Of a stretch of 64,000 nucleotides of DNA, positions 52,150 through 63,452 are shown in pieces. Location of the stretch: positions 248,001 through 312,000 of the forward strand of contig JAHQIW010000451.1 in assembly GCA_019055375.1 (NCBI GenBank), given 5' to 3'. The stretch's first letter is position 1; every line of letters begins with the position of its first letter. The position numbers were made by a program, and so were the translations under genes. Below the pieces are notes generated by a model. It saw only the letters and a list, made by a program, of their open reading frames with translations, was not told the DNA's origin and did not search any database. This stretch comes from Parelaphostrongylus tenuis. Taxonomy: Eukaryota > Nematoda > Chromadorea > Rhabditida > Metastrongylidae.

Positions 52150-53025
52150 AAATAAAGAATAATTCTTAAGCTACTCTTCTCATTTTCACACTTTTATATC
52201 ATTAACATGCCGAGGTCTAAAGAAAGCATTGAATAAAATCATCTATCGTGGCTATAATCCCCCACATCAAAAGTACACCTGTACGCTGTTTGCTGTTGTT
52301 GTTCGTCGTTATTATCTGCTCTTAGTGAAGTACTACGGTAAAAGAGTGAGTCAGGACCTTTTGTTCCAACTGTATTTATCTCTATTTTTTCTGGATTATA
52401 TTATATGAAACATTTGCCTTATATTCAACATAGCTCATATTGGATAGTGTCAAGAATCGTCAAATAAGTATTAACTAGTAGTCATAAAGGGTTTTCTTAA
52501 CTCCAAAAGACCAAAAGCACATTATATGAAGGTGTAAGATATGTTCCTTGCACGGCTTGTTATCATATTTATTGTTCGAGTTCAGGAACTTGCATCCGCT
52601 TCGTTTTCTTGCAATCATCTTCCACAAAAGTCTTTAAACATTTCAAGGGCTGCACCGGCTTCTATTTGAGGAATGAGTCTTCTTTGAAAATGTCGTGAAA
52701 AAAGTTAAGTCGATTATTCTTGTAGCTACTAAGATTTCCTAAAAAGTGGGAAAATGTCGATATAAATCAAACACATTTGATTAATATTATTAACGATATT
52801 CTTCTTGAAGAATGACGTGCATTTCACATTTTGCAATTAGGGCGTCAGAAGTTGAAAAAATTCGCCTTCGAGATTACGCTATATTTATCTTACACGGCAT
52901 TTTCTCTAACCATCTAGTATTTATCATAAACTGTTGTTAACTGAACCTGTAACACGAAGATGTAAAGAACAACTTTATTTGACCGTTTCGTGCTCTTTTT
53001 TCGAAACCTTTTCGGTGTAAGATTC
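52150..53025. other. Unassigned stretch
   Basis: Nothing recognised. Confidence 0.5.
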
Positions 53026-53029
53026 TACT

Positions 53030-53115
53030 TGATCAAACGACGACGAAGACGAACGACTGGGGCAATCCACTTCAATCAACGATTCCGAATAGGACGAAAC
53101 ACGGTGAAACGTATG
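53030..53115 (+). repeat. Family C dispersed repeat fragment
   Basis: CTTGATCAAACGACGACGAA, GACGAACGACTGGGGCAATC and AGGACGAAACACGG align with 57105-57220 and the complement of 7060-7215. Confidence 0.45.
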
Positions 53116-53119
53116 CTGA

Positions 53120-54110
53120 ATAGTTTTGTTTCAACATTTTCGCTCTACAGAGTCAATTAATAGAGTATATGTGGTTGATCAGTGATGCCAAAAGGTTGGA
53201 AATTATTTAGTAATCGCTTTTATCTTGAAGACCATCGGCATGGATAAGCGTCACTAGGGAGCTTATGTTGATAAAAGTACTTCTAGAAAAATTGCCGCTT
53301 ACAGTACTTGAGAAGCCTTTGATACTCAATAGGGCAAACATGCAACATGTTGAGAAAAATGCATAGATTCTGGTATTTCTTTTATTGATCAATAAGCGTT
53401 AATTTGATTGAGATTACCCAATTTCAAATTGGTTATTAAAAAGGATTACATTCTTGCAGCTATGGAATAACCTTTGCTTCTTCTTTTTTTCATCTTCAAC
53501 TATAAACTCCAGAGGCACTTGATTAAACTGCAGTCTAGAAAACGTTTTGTGATTTTTTTCAATCTAATATTATTGTTTGATGGTGATACTCTTCAACAGC
53601 CGCAGGGCCCTGGTTTGACTCGAACACGACAATTGAAGTTTCGCATATTTCCGAGGACGTAAAATTGCTAACAGATTTGCCTAAGGTCAGCGTAGCCCTT
53701 ACAAAGCATAGGAAGTAGCACCTGGTTATGGATACATCTTGGAATTCTACAAAGCGGTCACTGCGAAGTTCCAGAAAAGAATCTACTCGACTTGGTGCTC
53801 AGCGATGTTCATAAGAATTCCAGGAACACCCTGACAGCAAAGTGAACCTACGTGAAGATGGATAATTGAACATGGAGAATGAATCAGATGTCATAGTTGC
53901 GTCAATCTGTCAATCGTCTCATTTCTTTTTCCAGAATCATTTTTTCCATCAAACTTGTTTCTTACTGAAATTTTGCAGTAGAAACTGCGTATGTTCATAG
54001 AAGAATGATAGCAAATTTTTCTGATTTTCAGACTTACTGGTCAATCATATGTTATTCGTTGATTCGGCCAGTTTCACGAAATTTTCTAAAATTAATTTCG
54101 TTTGTTCAAC
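53120..54110. other. Unassigned stretch
   Basis: No gene recognised; frames are short and AT-driven. Confidence 0.5.
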
Positions 54111-54116
54111 GTTTAG

Positions 54117-54262
54117 ACACGTTTCGTCTTCTTCAGAGCCAAGTCATTCGGGCCAATGCTTCACAGTCATTCGTCCAACGAAGACTAGAACGAGGAGGAA
54201 CGACCTTTAAGCAGTGGTTTGCATCAACTGGCTCTGAAGATGACGAAACGTGTCAAAACGAT
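54117..54262. repeat. Family C repeat with inverted hammerhead-like ends
   Basis: The ends are inverted: GACACGTTTCGTCTTCTTCA at the left against TGAAGATGACGAAACGTGTC at the right, each carrying CTGAAGA and CGAAAC boxes plus GTGTC, the left one on the minus strand. Stem II is almost absent. Confidence 0.5.
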
Positions 54263-54365
54263 GGCTAAAATATTTTTTGAGTAGTTCGTGAAATTGACTC
54301 AATCAACAGCGAAGACATTCATATGTACTGTACTTATTGACGAGTAATCATAGAGTTGTTATTAT

Positions 54366-54410
54366 ACAATTTAATATAGCAATTAACGTTTCGGCGAATT
54401 CCACCTTCTT
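54366..54410 (-). ncRNA. Small hammerhead-like motif
   Basis: Minus strand: CTAAAGA, GGTGGAATTCGCC (stem II), GAAACGTTAATTGC. CUGANGA has one change (G5 to A). Similar to 51908-51943. Confidence 0.35.
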
Positions 54411-55605
54411 TAGGACCTTAAGAGATGAAGTTGGCTGCAACCTAGGCAATCAAATACCTCCATGACCAGGGCAGAAAACCATGAAATCAACATTTAACCG
54501 CATTAGAAATAAAACAACTTTTACGAGCATTTCAAGTCTTCCACTGAATACTACACGTGCGGCCCATCCGTTCAGAATTCACACTTTACCAACAAACCTT
54601 TTCCACAGCAAAACATTAGCTTGATATCTTGTGTAAGATCATAAGGGATGCCAAAGAAATTTTACCTGCGCTTCGTCTCTAGATTGTAGGAATTATCCAG
54701 AATGTTCTGACAACTTTACACGCAGATGTCTTACATTCCTGTGCCATATTACATCGAAATTAGAAACTTTATTGATCGAGGATAATGTCACTGAGCATTC
54801 AAACATGTAAGTCACAAATTGCACTGATTTCCTAAAATTTTGTCGCGCAGCTGCTGCCCATTCGGAGATATGAGGACCAACTGGAAATTTTCAATGATTA
54901 GACTTCGTAGTGAACAAAAAGGTCCATATTTTTGGTGATATTAAGAACTTTTCCGTATACTTTTTATAAAGTCTTTTTCGAGTTTGATATTGCAGTTGGT
55001 GATGTACGTACATGACACTTTCGCTCGTCTCAACAATACCACGCACCCCTTTTTTCATTGTAACAAATGGGGAACATGCCAGACTACTTGTCAAGTGCAA
55101 CAGAACGAGTCGACACCTTTTTTTTAAGTCGATGCTTTGCGGCTGTTATCATGCAAATATTACCTTACATTTAATTACTTTTAGAAAACCCAGTCATAAG
55201 ACAACGATAAATTCCACAAAAAGTGGTGCAACACGTAATATTCATCTGACGAACGCTGTGGCTTGATCTCCTTTGCATTTAGTAGCAAGGGGAGTGTGGT
55301 ACTGATTAAACGGGCAAAACCGTTGAAACGCATGAGCACCATTAACATGCAGTAACGAGCCTTAAAAAGTCTTAGTAAAAAGTGTGTGGAAATTTATTGA
55401 AATTTTTAGAAGCAGTTGAATGAAAAGCAGTTATTAATATTTTCTTCAGATATATTTCTTGCCTGAAAACATACTTTACCGCCCCAGAAAGCCACGTTTA
55501 CCGCTTCCGAAAAGACTGAGAGTTAAATGGCTATGATTCACTAACGTTTTTATTTTTGTGATCACGGCCAGCTCCTCCTCGTTTGGTGGCACCAAAGTGT
55601 CGCGG

Positions 55606-55674
55606 ATGGCCACCACCAGCATCGTTATGCTCGCTCTCCTCGCTTCATCGACAGCTGTTGCAGGATCGTCCTAA
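55606..55674 (+). CDS. Signal-peptide exon of a small secreted-protein family, copy 2
   Basis: MATTSIVMLALLASSTAVAG, a textbook signal peptide with an A-V-A cleavage motif, then SS and a stop. Same start, frame and length as 13445-13513. Because the frame closes at once, a donor before the stop is expected (GATCGTCC is a weak candidate). A later exon boundary may be at CACCAC/GTGAGT (56005). Confidence 0.5.
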   Translation: MATTSIVMLALLASSTAVAGSS

Positions 55675-56450
55675 ATCATTGTCGTATTCAAAATAAAAAA
55701 TACACGATAGAGAGCTCATTGTTGATCTTCCTCTAGAAACGCCACTTGTGATTGACTTCTATAAAAGCTGATTTGATGAATTTTCTCCAAACAATGAATA
55801 AGGGTGTCCCATCGATTAATCAAGTCAGCTTATTTTCATCTCATCACACTAGTTTGACACCAGTTTGTCGGCCATATCGAGAAGTGAGCTTGGTTTGTCT
55901 GAAACAGTGATCATAGCAGCGGCCAGATGTGCATCGAATATATTTTTCTACCGTTGTGCTATATGCTGACTCAGGAAGCTAAGGTGACACAAAAGGCGAA
56001 AAACACCACGTGAGTGAACCATGAAAAGAACCATATGCAACGGTTACCATTCATGGTGTTGTTAAGGAAGGTGTTCAGATATTCAGATAGAAAAATCTAT
56101 GATTAGACAATTTTGTATTGATAATTTTCCAATACAAATATTCTTCTTAATCAGATAAAGACTAGGAAATCAAAACTTATTCTTGAAAAGATGTATGTAA
56201 AAAAACTTCTAGTAGCGCAAGGACAGATATTAATGACGTGGATGTTGCCAAAGCCAACTGAATAACGCAGAAGAAGTGCTGCAGAAAGTAACACCTTTGA
56301 CAAAGAGCTGTTAGCGGGTTCACCCTGATATTGGACTTTTATAGAGGTTCGCATAACTTAGTATCGGAATTTACAAACCGGAATTCCACAATAGAAACTC
56401 GTCATTTGCAAAATTAAGATAGCATTCAGAACAATCATTACTGCATACAG

Positions 56451-56681
56451 ATGGTTAGTGGAGAAGAACGCACTGGACTCCTGCTCCGAAGTTTAGAGAG
56501 CCATGTACAGCTGCTCTTTGCCATGAAAGGAATGAGTGCCAGTGGAGTTCGCAAACAATTTCCGCATTTTGTACGCCAATTGATAGAAAAGAGAGCACTT
56601 GAGCCATTAGAACAAAATAGAATTTTTGTGCAGTATATCAAGGTCGAAGTACTAGACAATGGTTGTCACAAGCCGTTTTAA
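56451..56681 (+). CDS. Probable exon of the duplicated secreted-protein gene, copy 2
   Basis: Follows an acceptor-like ATACAG. Reads LLLRSLESHVQLLFAMKGMS, VRKQFPHFVRQLIEKRALEP and KVEVLDNGC to a TAA. Aligns with 14734-14961 with at most one codon of length difference. No family recognised. Confidence 0.4.
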   Translation: MVSGEERTGLLLRSLESHVQLLFAMKGMSASGVRKQFPHFVRQLIEKRALEPLEQNRIFVQYIKVEVLDNGCHKPF

Positions 56682-56699
56682 CTGTTTCCTACCATCCGC

Positions 56700-57100
56700 A
56701 ACCACGTGAGCAATTGTTAATTCTAAAGATTGACAAAATAGGCACTTTCCATATGAACGCCGCATTGCTAACCCTGAGAAACAGCTATGCATCGTGTCGT
56801 CTTGATGGAATTGGATTCTATATAGGTGGACGCAGTTGAAAAATATTTCTGCCCCACTAAGTATAGGAAGTTCTCCTGTGACTATAAAATTATTTTATAA
56901 CCCCATGTTCGCCATTCCACAGAGATAGGCTTACAAGTTGCAATATAATAGTGGTAGATTTGGAAAAGACGTAAGGTAATAGTAATACAGATAATACTAG
57001 TCTATATCGACCTCGACTATGCCATACAACGACAGTGATGCTATAACACTACAATGAACTCAGCGGTTACTGATTAGGCGGTTTTTACTTAGATTCGACT
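56700..57100. other. Unassigned stretch
   Basis: Nothing recognised. The final vWA exons of the neighbouring gene may lie here or further left but were not identified. Confidence 0.4.
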
Positions 57101-57104
57101 CGAT

Positions 57105-57220
57105 CGACAACGAAGGCGAGCACCACAACGAGAACGAACGAATGTGAGCAATCAACTCGAATCACCGGATCTGAGAAGATGAAGACATCGGGACGTTAGC
57201 CGAACAATATTTTTTAAAAC
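57105..57220 (+). repeat. Family C dispersed repeat
   Basis: CGATCGACAACGAAGGCGAG, ACGAGAACGAACGAATGTGA and GGGACGTTAGCCGAAC. The GAAAC box reads GGGAC here. Confidence 0.5.
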
Positions 57221-57549
57221 AATTTCGTTTTACAGGCTCAGTCACCAAAGGATATACGACTGACTGGTTCGAAATACCGAAGATTGAAGAAGAACCGCTT
57301 TTAAATCACTAAATTTGGATTTTCTCGCGAATACGCTAGAGGAAATGTGTTCTAGAAAACAAAAGATGTCACTGGGACCAACTCGAATATCTTCAGGAAT
57401 GACGAGAGCTAATTTTTTTTTTCTGAAAAAAAAACAGAACGGAATAGGATTTATTGTTTCTATGACGGGTTAAAGCATGATGACGACTTATGCGTGATGA
57501 TCTTTCTTTCATGCTGTTTTACTCTTATCCTTAATGCAATTTGAACCAC

Positions 57550-57732
57550 CTGTGAGTATCCGTCAGTGAAGACAACGATAACTTTCTGAGCATTCTTACG
57601 CGCTCCGTGTTTTGGATTCGAGAATTCTTTGATAGCGTGACGAATAGCTTCACCGGTTCTTGTCGTTCCTCCAGTTGTTTCTTCATTATGAAGGAGCTCC
57701 CTAAACACTTTTCTGCGCCTCTTTCTGATCAT
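57550..57732 (-). CDS. vWA gene, vWA domain exon
   Basis: KVFRELLHNEETTGGTTRTG, then EAIRHAIKEF and NAQKVIVVFTDGYSQ. GGTTRTG carries the MIDAS Thr and VVFTDG the MIDAS Asp of a vWA domain, so metal-dependent ligand binding is possible. Donor GTGGTT after YSQ. The exon start within 57700-57732 is uncertain. Confidence 0.8.
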
Positions 57733-60700
57733 CGGTTATTGAAATTGAAAATAGTCTATTTTCCTTTCCTTCCTGATTCAAATCAAGCACCTCTAATTAG
57801 TGAAATTATGTTGAAGTGCTTGATTTATGGAACAAAATCAATTCGATAAGCTTTTTCGAACTTTTCGAAATCAACTTACCCTCTGATAAACAGCTCAATT
57901 CCTAATTTGATTCTACTATGGAAGTGCTAAGCATGGATAGACGTGGAATAACTGCTCTCATTTTATCAATTTTGACTATAATAGTACCTACTCGATGAGG
58001 TTGTCTTTCCTTTTGTGCTTGTCAAGATGGAAGAGGGTTTCTGTGCGCCCTGGTCCGGAATATCTTATGAGTGCCACCTAAACATCTTTATTATATCTAT
58101 CTATAAATTAATCTGAGAATTAACCAGTAAAACTGCGAGTCGTTTTATTTGGTAGATGAACGACACATTATTTTGCTAAGTAGTTTTGAACTTTATCCAA
58201 TCTAAACACGAATGGTCAAAACGAATTCACGCCACCAAATACTTTAGTTCATTACAGACTCTAACTTGTTTCACTACGCGCACCATCAATCCAATCTATT
58301 CCCTCCACAAACAATGAAGATTTTTTAAGCCTCTTAATTTGTTCAAATTCGCTCATCGAGTGAACAGTGATAACTGTAACTCAGCTTGGCAAAATGTGTT
58401 GAAACGTCTTACCCGTACGGCATTTGATGCTATCGGTAGCTTTCCCACAGTAGCAGCAGCCACATCCAAGTAGCTGCAACGAGGTATTCCATTATTAACT
58501 CGAGCATTTCAAATTCTTTGCAAATGAAATTCAAATAAACCTTAGTAATGTAATAATAGCACTATAACACGAACTGTTTACTATTATTTCCATTGCTGTC
58601 TGAGAAATCCATAAGAAAGATCACGTCGGCGACACAACCTTAACTTATTCTTTGTTACTAAGGCTGTATTTCTGTGTTGAAGAAAAAATCTGGAGAGAAA
58701 TCTGCCAAGTAAATTTTCGAGACAAGTGGGAATTATTGCAATGAAGATCTTGATAAGGACTGAACTAGCGAAAATTATGAATGTACTCGACGTTCCTCAC
58801 AAACTTTGAGATGAGAGAGTAGAGTAGTGACAAAAGAGGCATCAGTAATGCATTGGGCTAGAGCATGCGCTCTCAGATAGGGTGAATGCGGGTGCGAGTC
58901 CCGCGTGACACAAAGGTTTTGCACACCACTTTACATCACTGGGTATGTTTACAAATTTGAGATGGTTGCATCATTTTCGTACTAAACTAACCCTGGAACA
59001 TTGAAACAAGTTCTTGGTAAGGGCACGCGCAGTTGGCGGATCGGATAAATAACTATTCATTTCGCTTTGTTTTCTCTATTGACTCCTCTTTACATCGCCC
59101 TTTCACACTGTTAAGGCAGAGCCTAGAGGTTCTACATTTTGCTCATATAATGCGATCTCATAGTTTTTTCAATATCAAGAGTGACTGTTAGCACTGTTTT
59201 TTTCATGTCAATACAGATTTTGAATAAACTTTGTTCTCGAATAAATTTCAAATACTTTGAAAGGTATCTTGTTGTCTCATAATTATTGAATGAATCTAAT
59301 ATCATATCCCTGCTGTCTAGAAATCGAAATTAGTAATTCCAGTAGATATAGGTGAAAATTAATATGTTCATCTATGAGCACTAATGTACTATTTCCAGCG
59401 CTTCATAGTCGCGGCATACCGATTGGGACACGCTGAGTTGTAGTAGTAGGTTTTGTGGTCGTCGTAATTCTTGATGCAATGGTGATTCGAGTGGTGGTAG
59501 GTCTGAAACATTGAGCACTATACTGATCAACAGTTATGAAACTGAAGTATTTTAGAAACGTCTCTCTATCACTGAGATTATATCTATCCACAAGCAGTCT
59601 ATTAGACTTTATCGAACTAAATTTTGGTCTCGTTCATACCGAGCGATTCCGAAAAGCTCACAAGAATTCCTTATTTGACTGCTTTTCAACAGTGCCATGA
59701 TGCTACAACTACACACGCAGTAATGTTGAGTAAATGCAAAATTTCAATTCGCGGGCGGAAATCAAACCCGTACTTCACCCTTTTTGGGGCTAGTGATAAC
59801 CTAATGCACTATTAGGTTACTTGGTTACTAACAGATCAAAATCTTGTATTGCAGAAGCAATAGCAAAACAGGGGCTTCTATTTGTAGTCTTTCGATTGAA
59901 GCTCTTAGCAGATTCTAAGTAAAAAGTACAATCCGAGTATACTCAAACATGTCCACGCACTCAAACATGAATATGTTTATTTACAGTGAGAAAATGGAAC
60001 TGAGTCTGGCGTACCCCAAATAATGATTTTATCTCTCAATTCAGTCGTAACTTTTTTTACCTTGCCGTCAACGTCCTAAACCCGGTGTGTGTTTCCACAA
60101 TACGAGATGTTGGTGGTGGAGTGACGACCGTTCTCAATTCTTCTTTCTGCTTGTCTTTACGCCGGAAAATTGGACGAACTTTTGGACCAGGGATACTAAC
60201 TGGTCTGAATAAGCAACTGATTTGAATAAATAGTTAAAACTCGGAGAGAAGAGATATCTCGCGTTTGCTTTTCCCTTCGGTACATATAGAAATTTTGGTA
60301 AACTTCATTTGGAGTTACATGGTACGGAGATCCATTTATTTAATATCGAAAATTATCCTATCTATGAAAAAAAGGACAATCTGTGAACAGTGCACTCCGA
60401 TGAACATTTTAGAGCTGATGCAATGTTTTCAAGACACGTTTCTTATTATAAAAAGCATCCTATGATTTTCGCGGAAAAATGGCCCAATAAAGGCGTCATC
60501 AAGAACAGTACGAATTCGCGCTCTTCTAGAAGGGACAGTCGTGGTTCTAATCCATCCCATACACATCAGGCTCCTAAGTTTGCTCGCCCTTTTCTCGAAA
60601 CTTCTTGAGATTGTACTTCACATCCAATCACTAAGCTATATTTTATCCTAGTTGAAACAGTAACTATTTTTTACAAGTGGATTGAAACAGTAAATCATCA

Positions 60701-61534
60701 ATTGCCGTATTTCTACCCAGTGTTCCTCATCTGTTGATCAAGAACTCAACAGCCAAAAATTTACCTTGTCGTCGTCGCTCTTGGAGTGGTTTTCGAAAAT
60801 GGCAGTGTCACACGATACGTGCTAGTTGAAAGCTGTTGCTGATTGAGTGGTGAACGTCGTTCAACGTTCAATACGCCCTTAAAAAATTCCTTTTGTCATC
60901 TCATGTAATTAATCAATCCCTACCCGTTCCAAAGCAACCATCATTTCATGTGATCAGTCATCTACTACATAGTGTAGTTTCTTCTTACACTGTCATATGC
61001 TATAGCATATTGACAAGTTTGAGCCATACGTAGTACACTTTTTGACTACTGAATTTATATGGATCTAAATTCGCTACAACAATCCCATCGTTGAATAAAG
61101 TTAGTATAAATAAAGTAGTCAGTGTATGTCGCTCTATAAAAATTCAAAACTTCAGGATGACCACCCTTCTGTCAACTTTAAGAGATTTAGCGCTGCTCGG
61201 TGGCGTCTGTACGGTACATAGCTCGCTAGTTAGCCATCTTACCAAGTCTTCCTACTTACATAGTGAAGAACGAGTCTTAGAAAAGGTGCTTTGGAAGAAA
61301 AACGGAAGAATATATTCTTTTATCCTTTTATTCCTATATTCTCAAGTATCAAAGCTCTTTCCATAGTTGAAATTTTTGCTGATTATTGGAAGTTTCACAT
61401 GGTCTCATACCTTGTATCACTTCTTTCAAACTACTATGCTGAGCACTTTACGATAAGTCTTTACCTGCTGCCTTGCATCGCATGCGATAAGATCGTGGAA
61501 AGATTTGCCATCTTTTGCGAAAAGTTCGTTGAAT
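57550..61534 (-). CDS. Gene with Thr/Pro-rich linker and vWA domain (partial exon span, introns included)
   Basis: Minus-strand exons: 61465-61534, 60765-60877, 60061-60204, 59420-59502, 58413-58473 and 57550-about 57732. The first four join in perfect phase, the Arg codons at two junctions being completed across introns (AG/A). The product has a polar segment, Ser/Thr/Pro-rich linkers likely to be O-glycosylated, a Cys-rich stretch and a vWA domain, as in secreted or cell-surface matrix proteins of nematodes. No signal peptide, MIDAS DxSxS exon or C terminus was found, so the gene is incomplete here. Specific identity is unknown. Confidence 0.7.
58413..58473 (-). CDS. vWA gene, Cys-rich exon
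   Basis: LLGCGCCYCGKATDSIKCRT: five Cys in 20 residues. Acceptor CGTTGCAG, donor GTAAGA. Phase conflict with 59420 under its best donor, so an exon may be missing. Confidence 0.5.
58830..58960 (+). mobile_element. tRNA-like SINE copy (S2)
   Basis: TGCATTGGGCTAGAGCATGC, GCGGGTGCGAGTCCCGC (B box) and the tail TTTTGCACACCACTTTACAT. In an intron of the vWA gene. Confidence 0.55.
59420..59502 (-). CDS. vWA gene, Thr-rich exon
   Basis: PTTTRITIASRITTTTKPTT, then TTQRVPI. Acceptor TGTTTCAG, donor GTATGC (phase 1). An alternative donor GTCCCA would leave phase 0, which fits the next exon better. Confidence 0.65.
59735..59830 (-). mobile_element. tRNA-like repeat (S2)
   Basis: The plus strand shows the complement of a B box (GGAAATCAAACCCGTACTTC) and the usual TTTCACCCT-like region of S2 minus copies. 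Confidence 0.45.
60061..60204 (-). CDS. vWA gene, linker exon 2
   Basis: PVSIPGPKVRPIFRRKDKQK, then EELRTVVTPPPTSRIVETHT. Acceptor TTATTCAG, donor GTAAAA, phase 2; exactly 47 codons between split codons. Confidence 0.7.
60765..60877 (-). CDS. vWA gene, linker exon 1
   Basis: GVLNVERRSPLNQQQLSTST, then YRVTLPFSKTTPRATTT. Acceptor TTTTTTAAG, donor GTAAAT, ends in phase 2. Confidence 0.6.
61465..61534 (-). CDS. vWA gene, upstream exon
   Basis: FNELFAKDGKSFHDLIACDA, then RQQ. Acceptor TTTGGCAG, donor GTAAAG, ends in phase 0. Earlier exons probably lie at higher coordinates. Confidence 0.55.
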
Positions 61535-61539
61535 CTGCC

Positions 61540-62050
61540 AAATATAGGAAAGCTTAACCGACAAATGAATGCATAGAATATTATTCACATTAATCCAATG
61601 TAAATTAATACGGCAGTCCAATAATTTGAAAAAGGACTATTTACAGCATTTGTGTAACTAGTAACTGACACTTTAAATTTAGTTCAGTAGTAAGAAATAT
61701 AACTGTAACCAAGGTTTCAATCGATTTATCCAAGTGCTTGTTTGTTTGCAGGCTTTCGCAGATCTCAGTCTTTTCCTTTTCACCTTAATGCTTCAAATGG
61801 AATAAATAAAGAGCTAAAGAAAGAAAAAATAAAATAAATTATACCTTTCCGTTGTCCGTACCCTTTTCGACCCCTCAAGTAAAACGCAATTTCTAGGCTT
61901 TCTTAAAGTTTTGTAATCGCTTGATAGGTGAAATTTTGAAAAAGTTGGATGGTGCATTTCATTTTCAAAATAGCTACATTATTATGCTGAAGCACCAGAA
62001 ATAAAACTTTGTCCCTCTCAAACATTTCTCGCCAACAATGCTATTTCTTT
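61540..62050. other. Unassigned stretch
   Basis: Nothing clear; the text near 61980-62030 resembles parts of the repeat at 31.8 and 62.7 kb (TTATTATGCTGAAGCACCAG). Confidence 0.35.
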
Positions 62051-62054
62051 GAAC

Positions 62055-62225
62055 TTTCATAAAGTGATCTGTAAGAATCCAATAATGTAGAGTGCACCCT
62101 TCACGGCTTAGCACACGCTCCCGGAAAGATCTGGGTTTGAATACCGGCTGACGCAGGTGTTTTTGCGCACCACTCTACGTTATTGGGTTTATTATAAGAT
62201 CATACCACCACAATACGCGGTCAAA
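62055..62225 (+). mobile_element. S2 tRNA-like copy with TIR-like end
   Basis: AATCCAATAATGTAGAGTGC, core with GGGTTTGAATACC, tail TTTTTGCGCACCACTCTACG, then the end TACCACCACAATACGCGGTC, complement of the GACCGC...GGTGGTA end at 2484. Confidence 0.6.
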
Positions 62226-62269
62226 AAAAGGATTCTGATTGATTTGTGTGAATGCTTAAAGCCTTACCG

Positions 62270-62545
62270 AGGTTGTTAAGTCAGAGCCGTACACGTTTAT
62301 CGGAGGCATAACCTTCTTCATCAGTGGCCCACGCCCCACAGAGCCCTACTTTGTAACAGGAGGGGAAGGGATGAGATGTATGTAGTGGTTGCACAACGTA
62401 CAATGACACAGTCTTATCGCCACTTTTTCAATCGATGGACTGCGGCTGGTAGATACGAATTGATCCATTTCATCGGCTGTTTTTGATGTGCTTTTTAATG
62501 TCTATAGCGCGGTTTCAGAACAGTCGACGGGTTTCAACAACTTTC
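62270..62545 (-). mobile_element. Single diverged family B unit
   Basis: The minus strand follows the 275-bp unit in order: AACAGTC-type end, GTGTCATTGTAC, CATCTCATCCC...CCTCC, GTGGGGCGTGGGCCACTGATG, then GTGTACGGCTC and ACCTCGG. The hammerhead region has CTGATGA and stem I GGGCCA/CGGCTC, but an insertion turns GAAAC into GATAAAC. Confidence 0.55.
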
Positions 62546-62679
62546 GATAGATAAAATCCCAAGGCCTTCTATGATGTATTTAGTTTTTCAAAAAAATTTG
62601 TTGCGCTGTAACAGCTAAAAGAAGGTTGGGTTTAGTAAATTCAGATCACTTTCGTCATTCGCACCTTTGTTCGATCACT

Positions 62680-62890
62680 TGACAATAACGCGCCTTCTGC
62701 TTTCCAACAATTATCTAGAAGCACACATCTAAAGATTTCAACGGTGTACTTGCTTTCAGTATGGCTTTATTATTACGCTACAACAGCAAATGTAAGGCTG
62801 TGTTTCTCATTACATATTTTTCGCTTAACAAAGCTTTTGCTATTAACGTTTAGCAATCACTCAATTGCTTAAATCTCGTCGATTCCATTG
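62680..62890 (+). repeat. Dispersed repeat shared with 31.7 kb
   Basis: See 31710-31925. Confidence 0.5.
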
Positions 62891-63392
62891 TAATACTTGG
62901 TTTTTAATAAGAACTCTTTAGTGCGCTATAGCAGCTGAAAGAATGTTAAGTTTAGCTCAACGCAGCATTGACATCAGAACACATATTGGTTTGCTGGTAT
63001 GTGTATAGGGATATCGTAACATGTCCGCTAAGGTACCCCTGCTTTTTCAGTGCCAAATTTGCGAAACTCAATCTTTTGTCGATCGCTACGGCCCAACAAG
63101 AAGTCGCCTTCAAAAGCCAACTACATTGTTGGAATCAGCAAGATTTAAGCTGTCGAATAATCAGTGAAAGTCTGAAAGGAAAAGTTTTTGGTTAGCGAGA
63201 AATGTTTGAATGAGAAACATAATCTTACTTCTGCTGATATAGCGCAATATCAAAGCCATTTTGGTAATACATTTCACCATTCAAATTGTTTTAATTTGAA
63301 CTATCAAGTGACTACTCAAACTTTGCAAATAACCAAAAAACGTTTTCTTCAAGGGCTCAGAGCAGGGTACGGATAACGGAAAAGTACCACGT

Positions 63393-63412
63393 ATATATAT
63401 ATAGTATATAAA

Positions 63413-63450
<38 letters not shown>
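63393..63450 (+). repeat. (TA)n microsatellite
   Basis: TATATA run with AGTA interruptions. Confidence 0.9.

Positions 63451-63452
<2 letters not shown>

Larger units (their letters stand above)
54460..56690 (+). repeat. Main block of the duplicated segment, copy 2
   Basis: Collinear with 12790-14965 (see there for landmarks). Copy 2 lacks the dispersed repeat found at 13625-13795. Confidence 0.75.
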
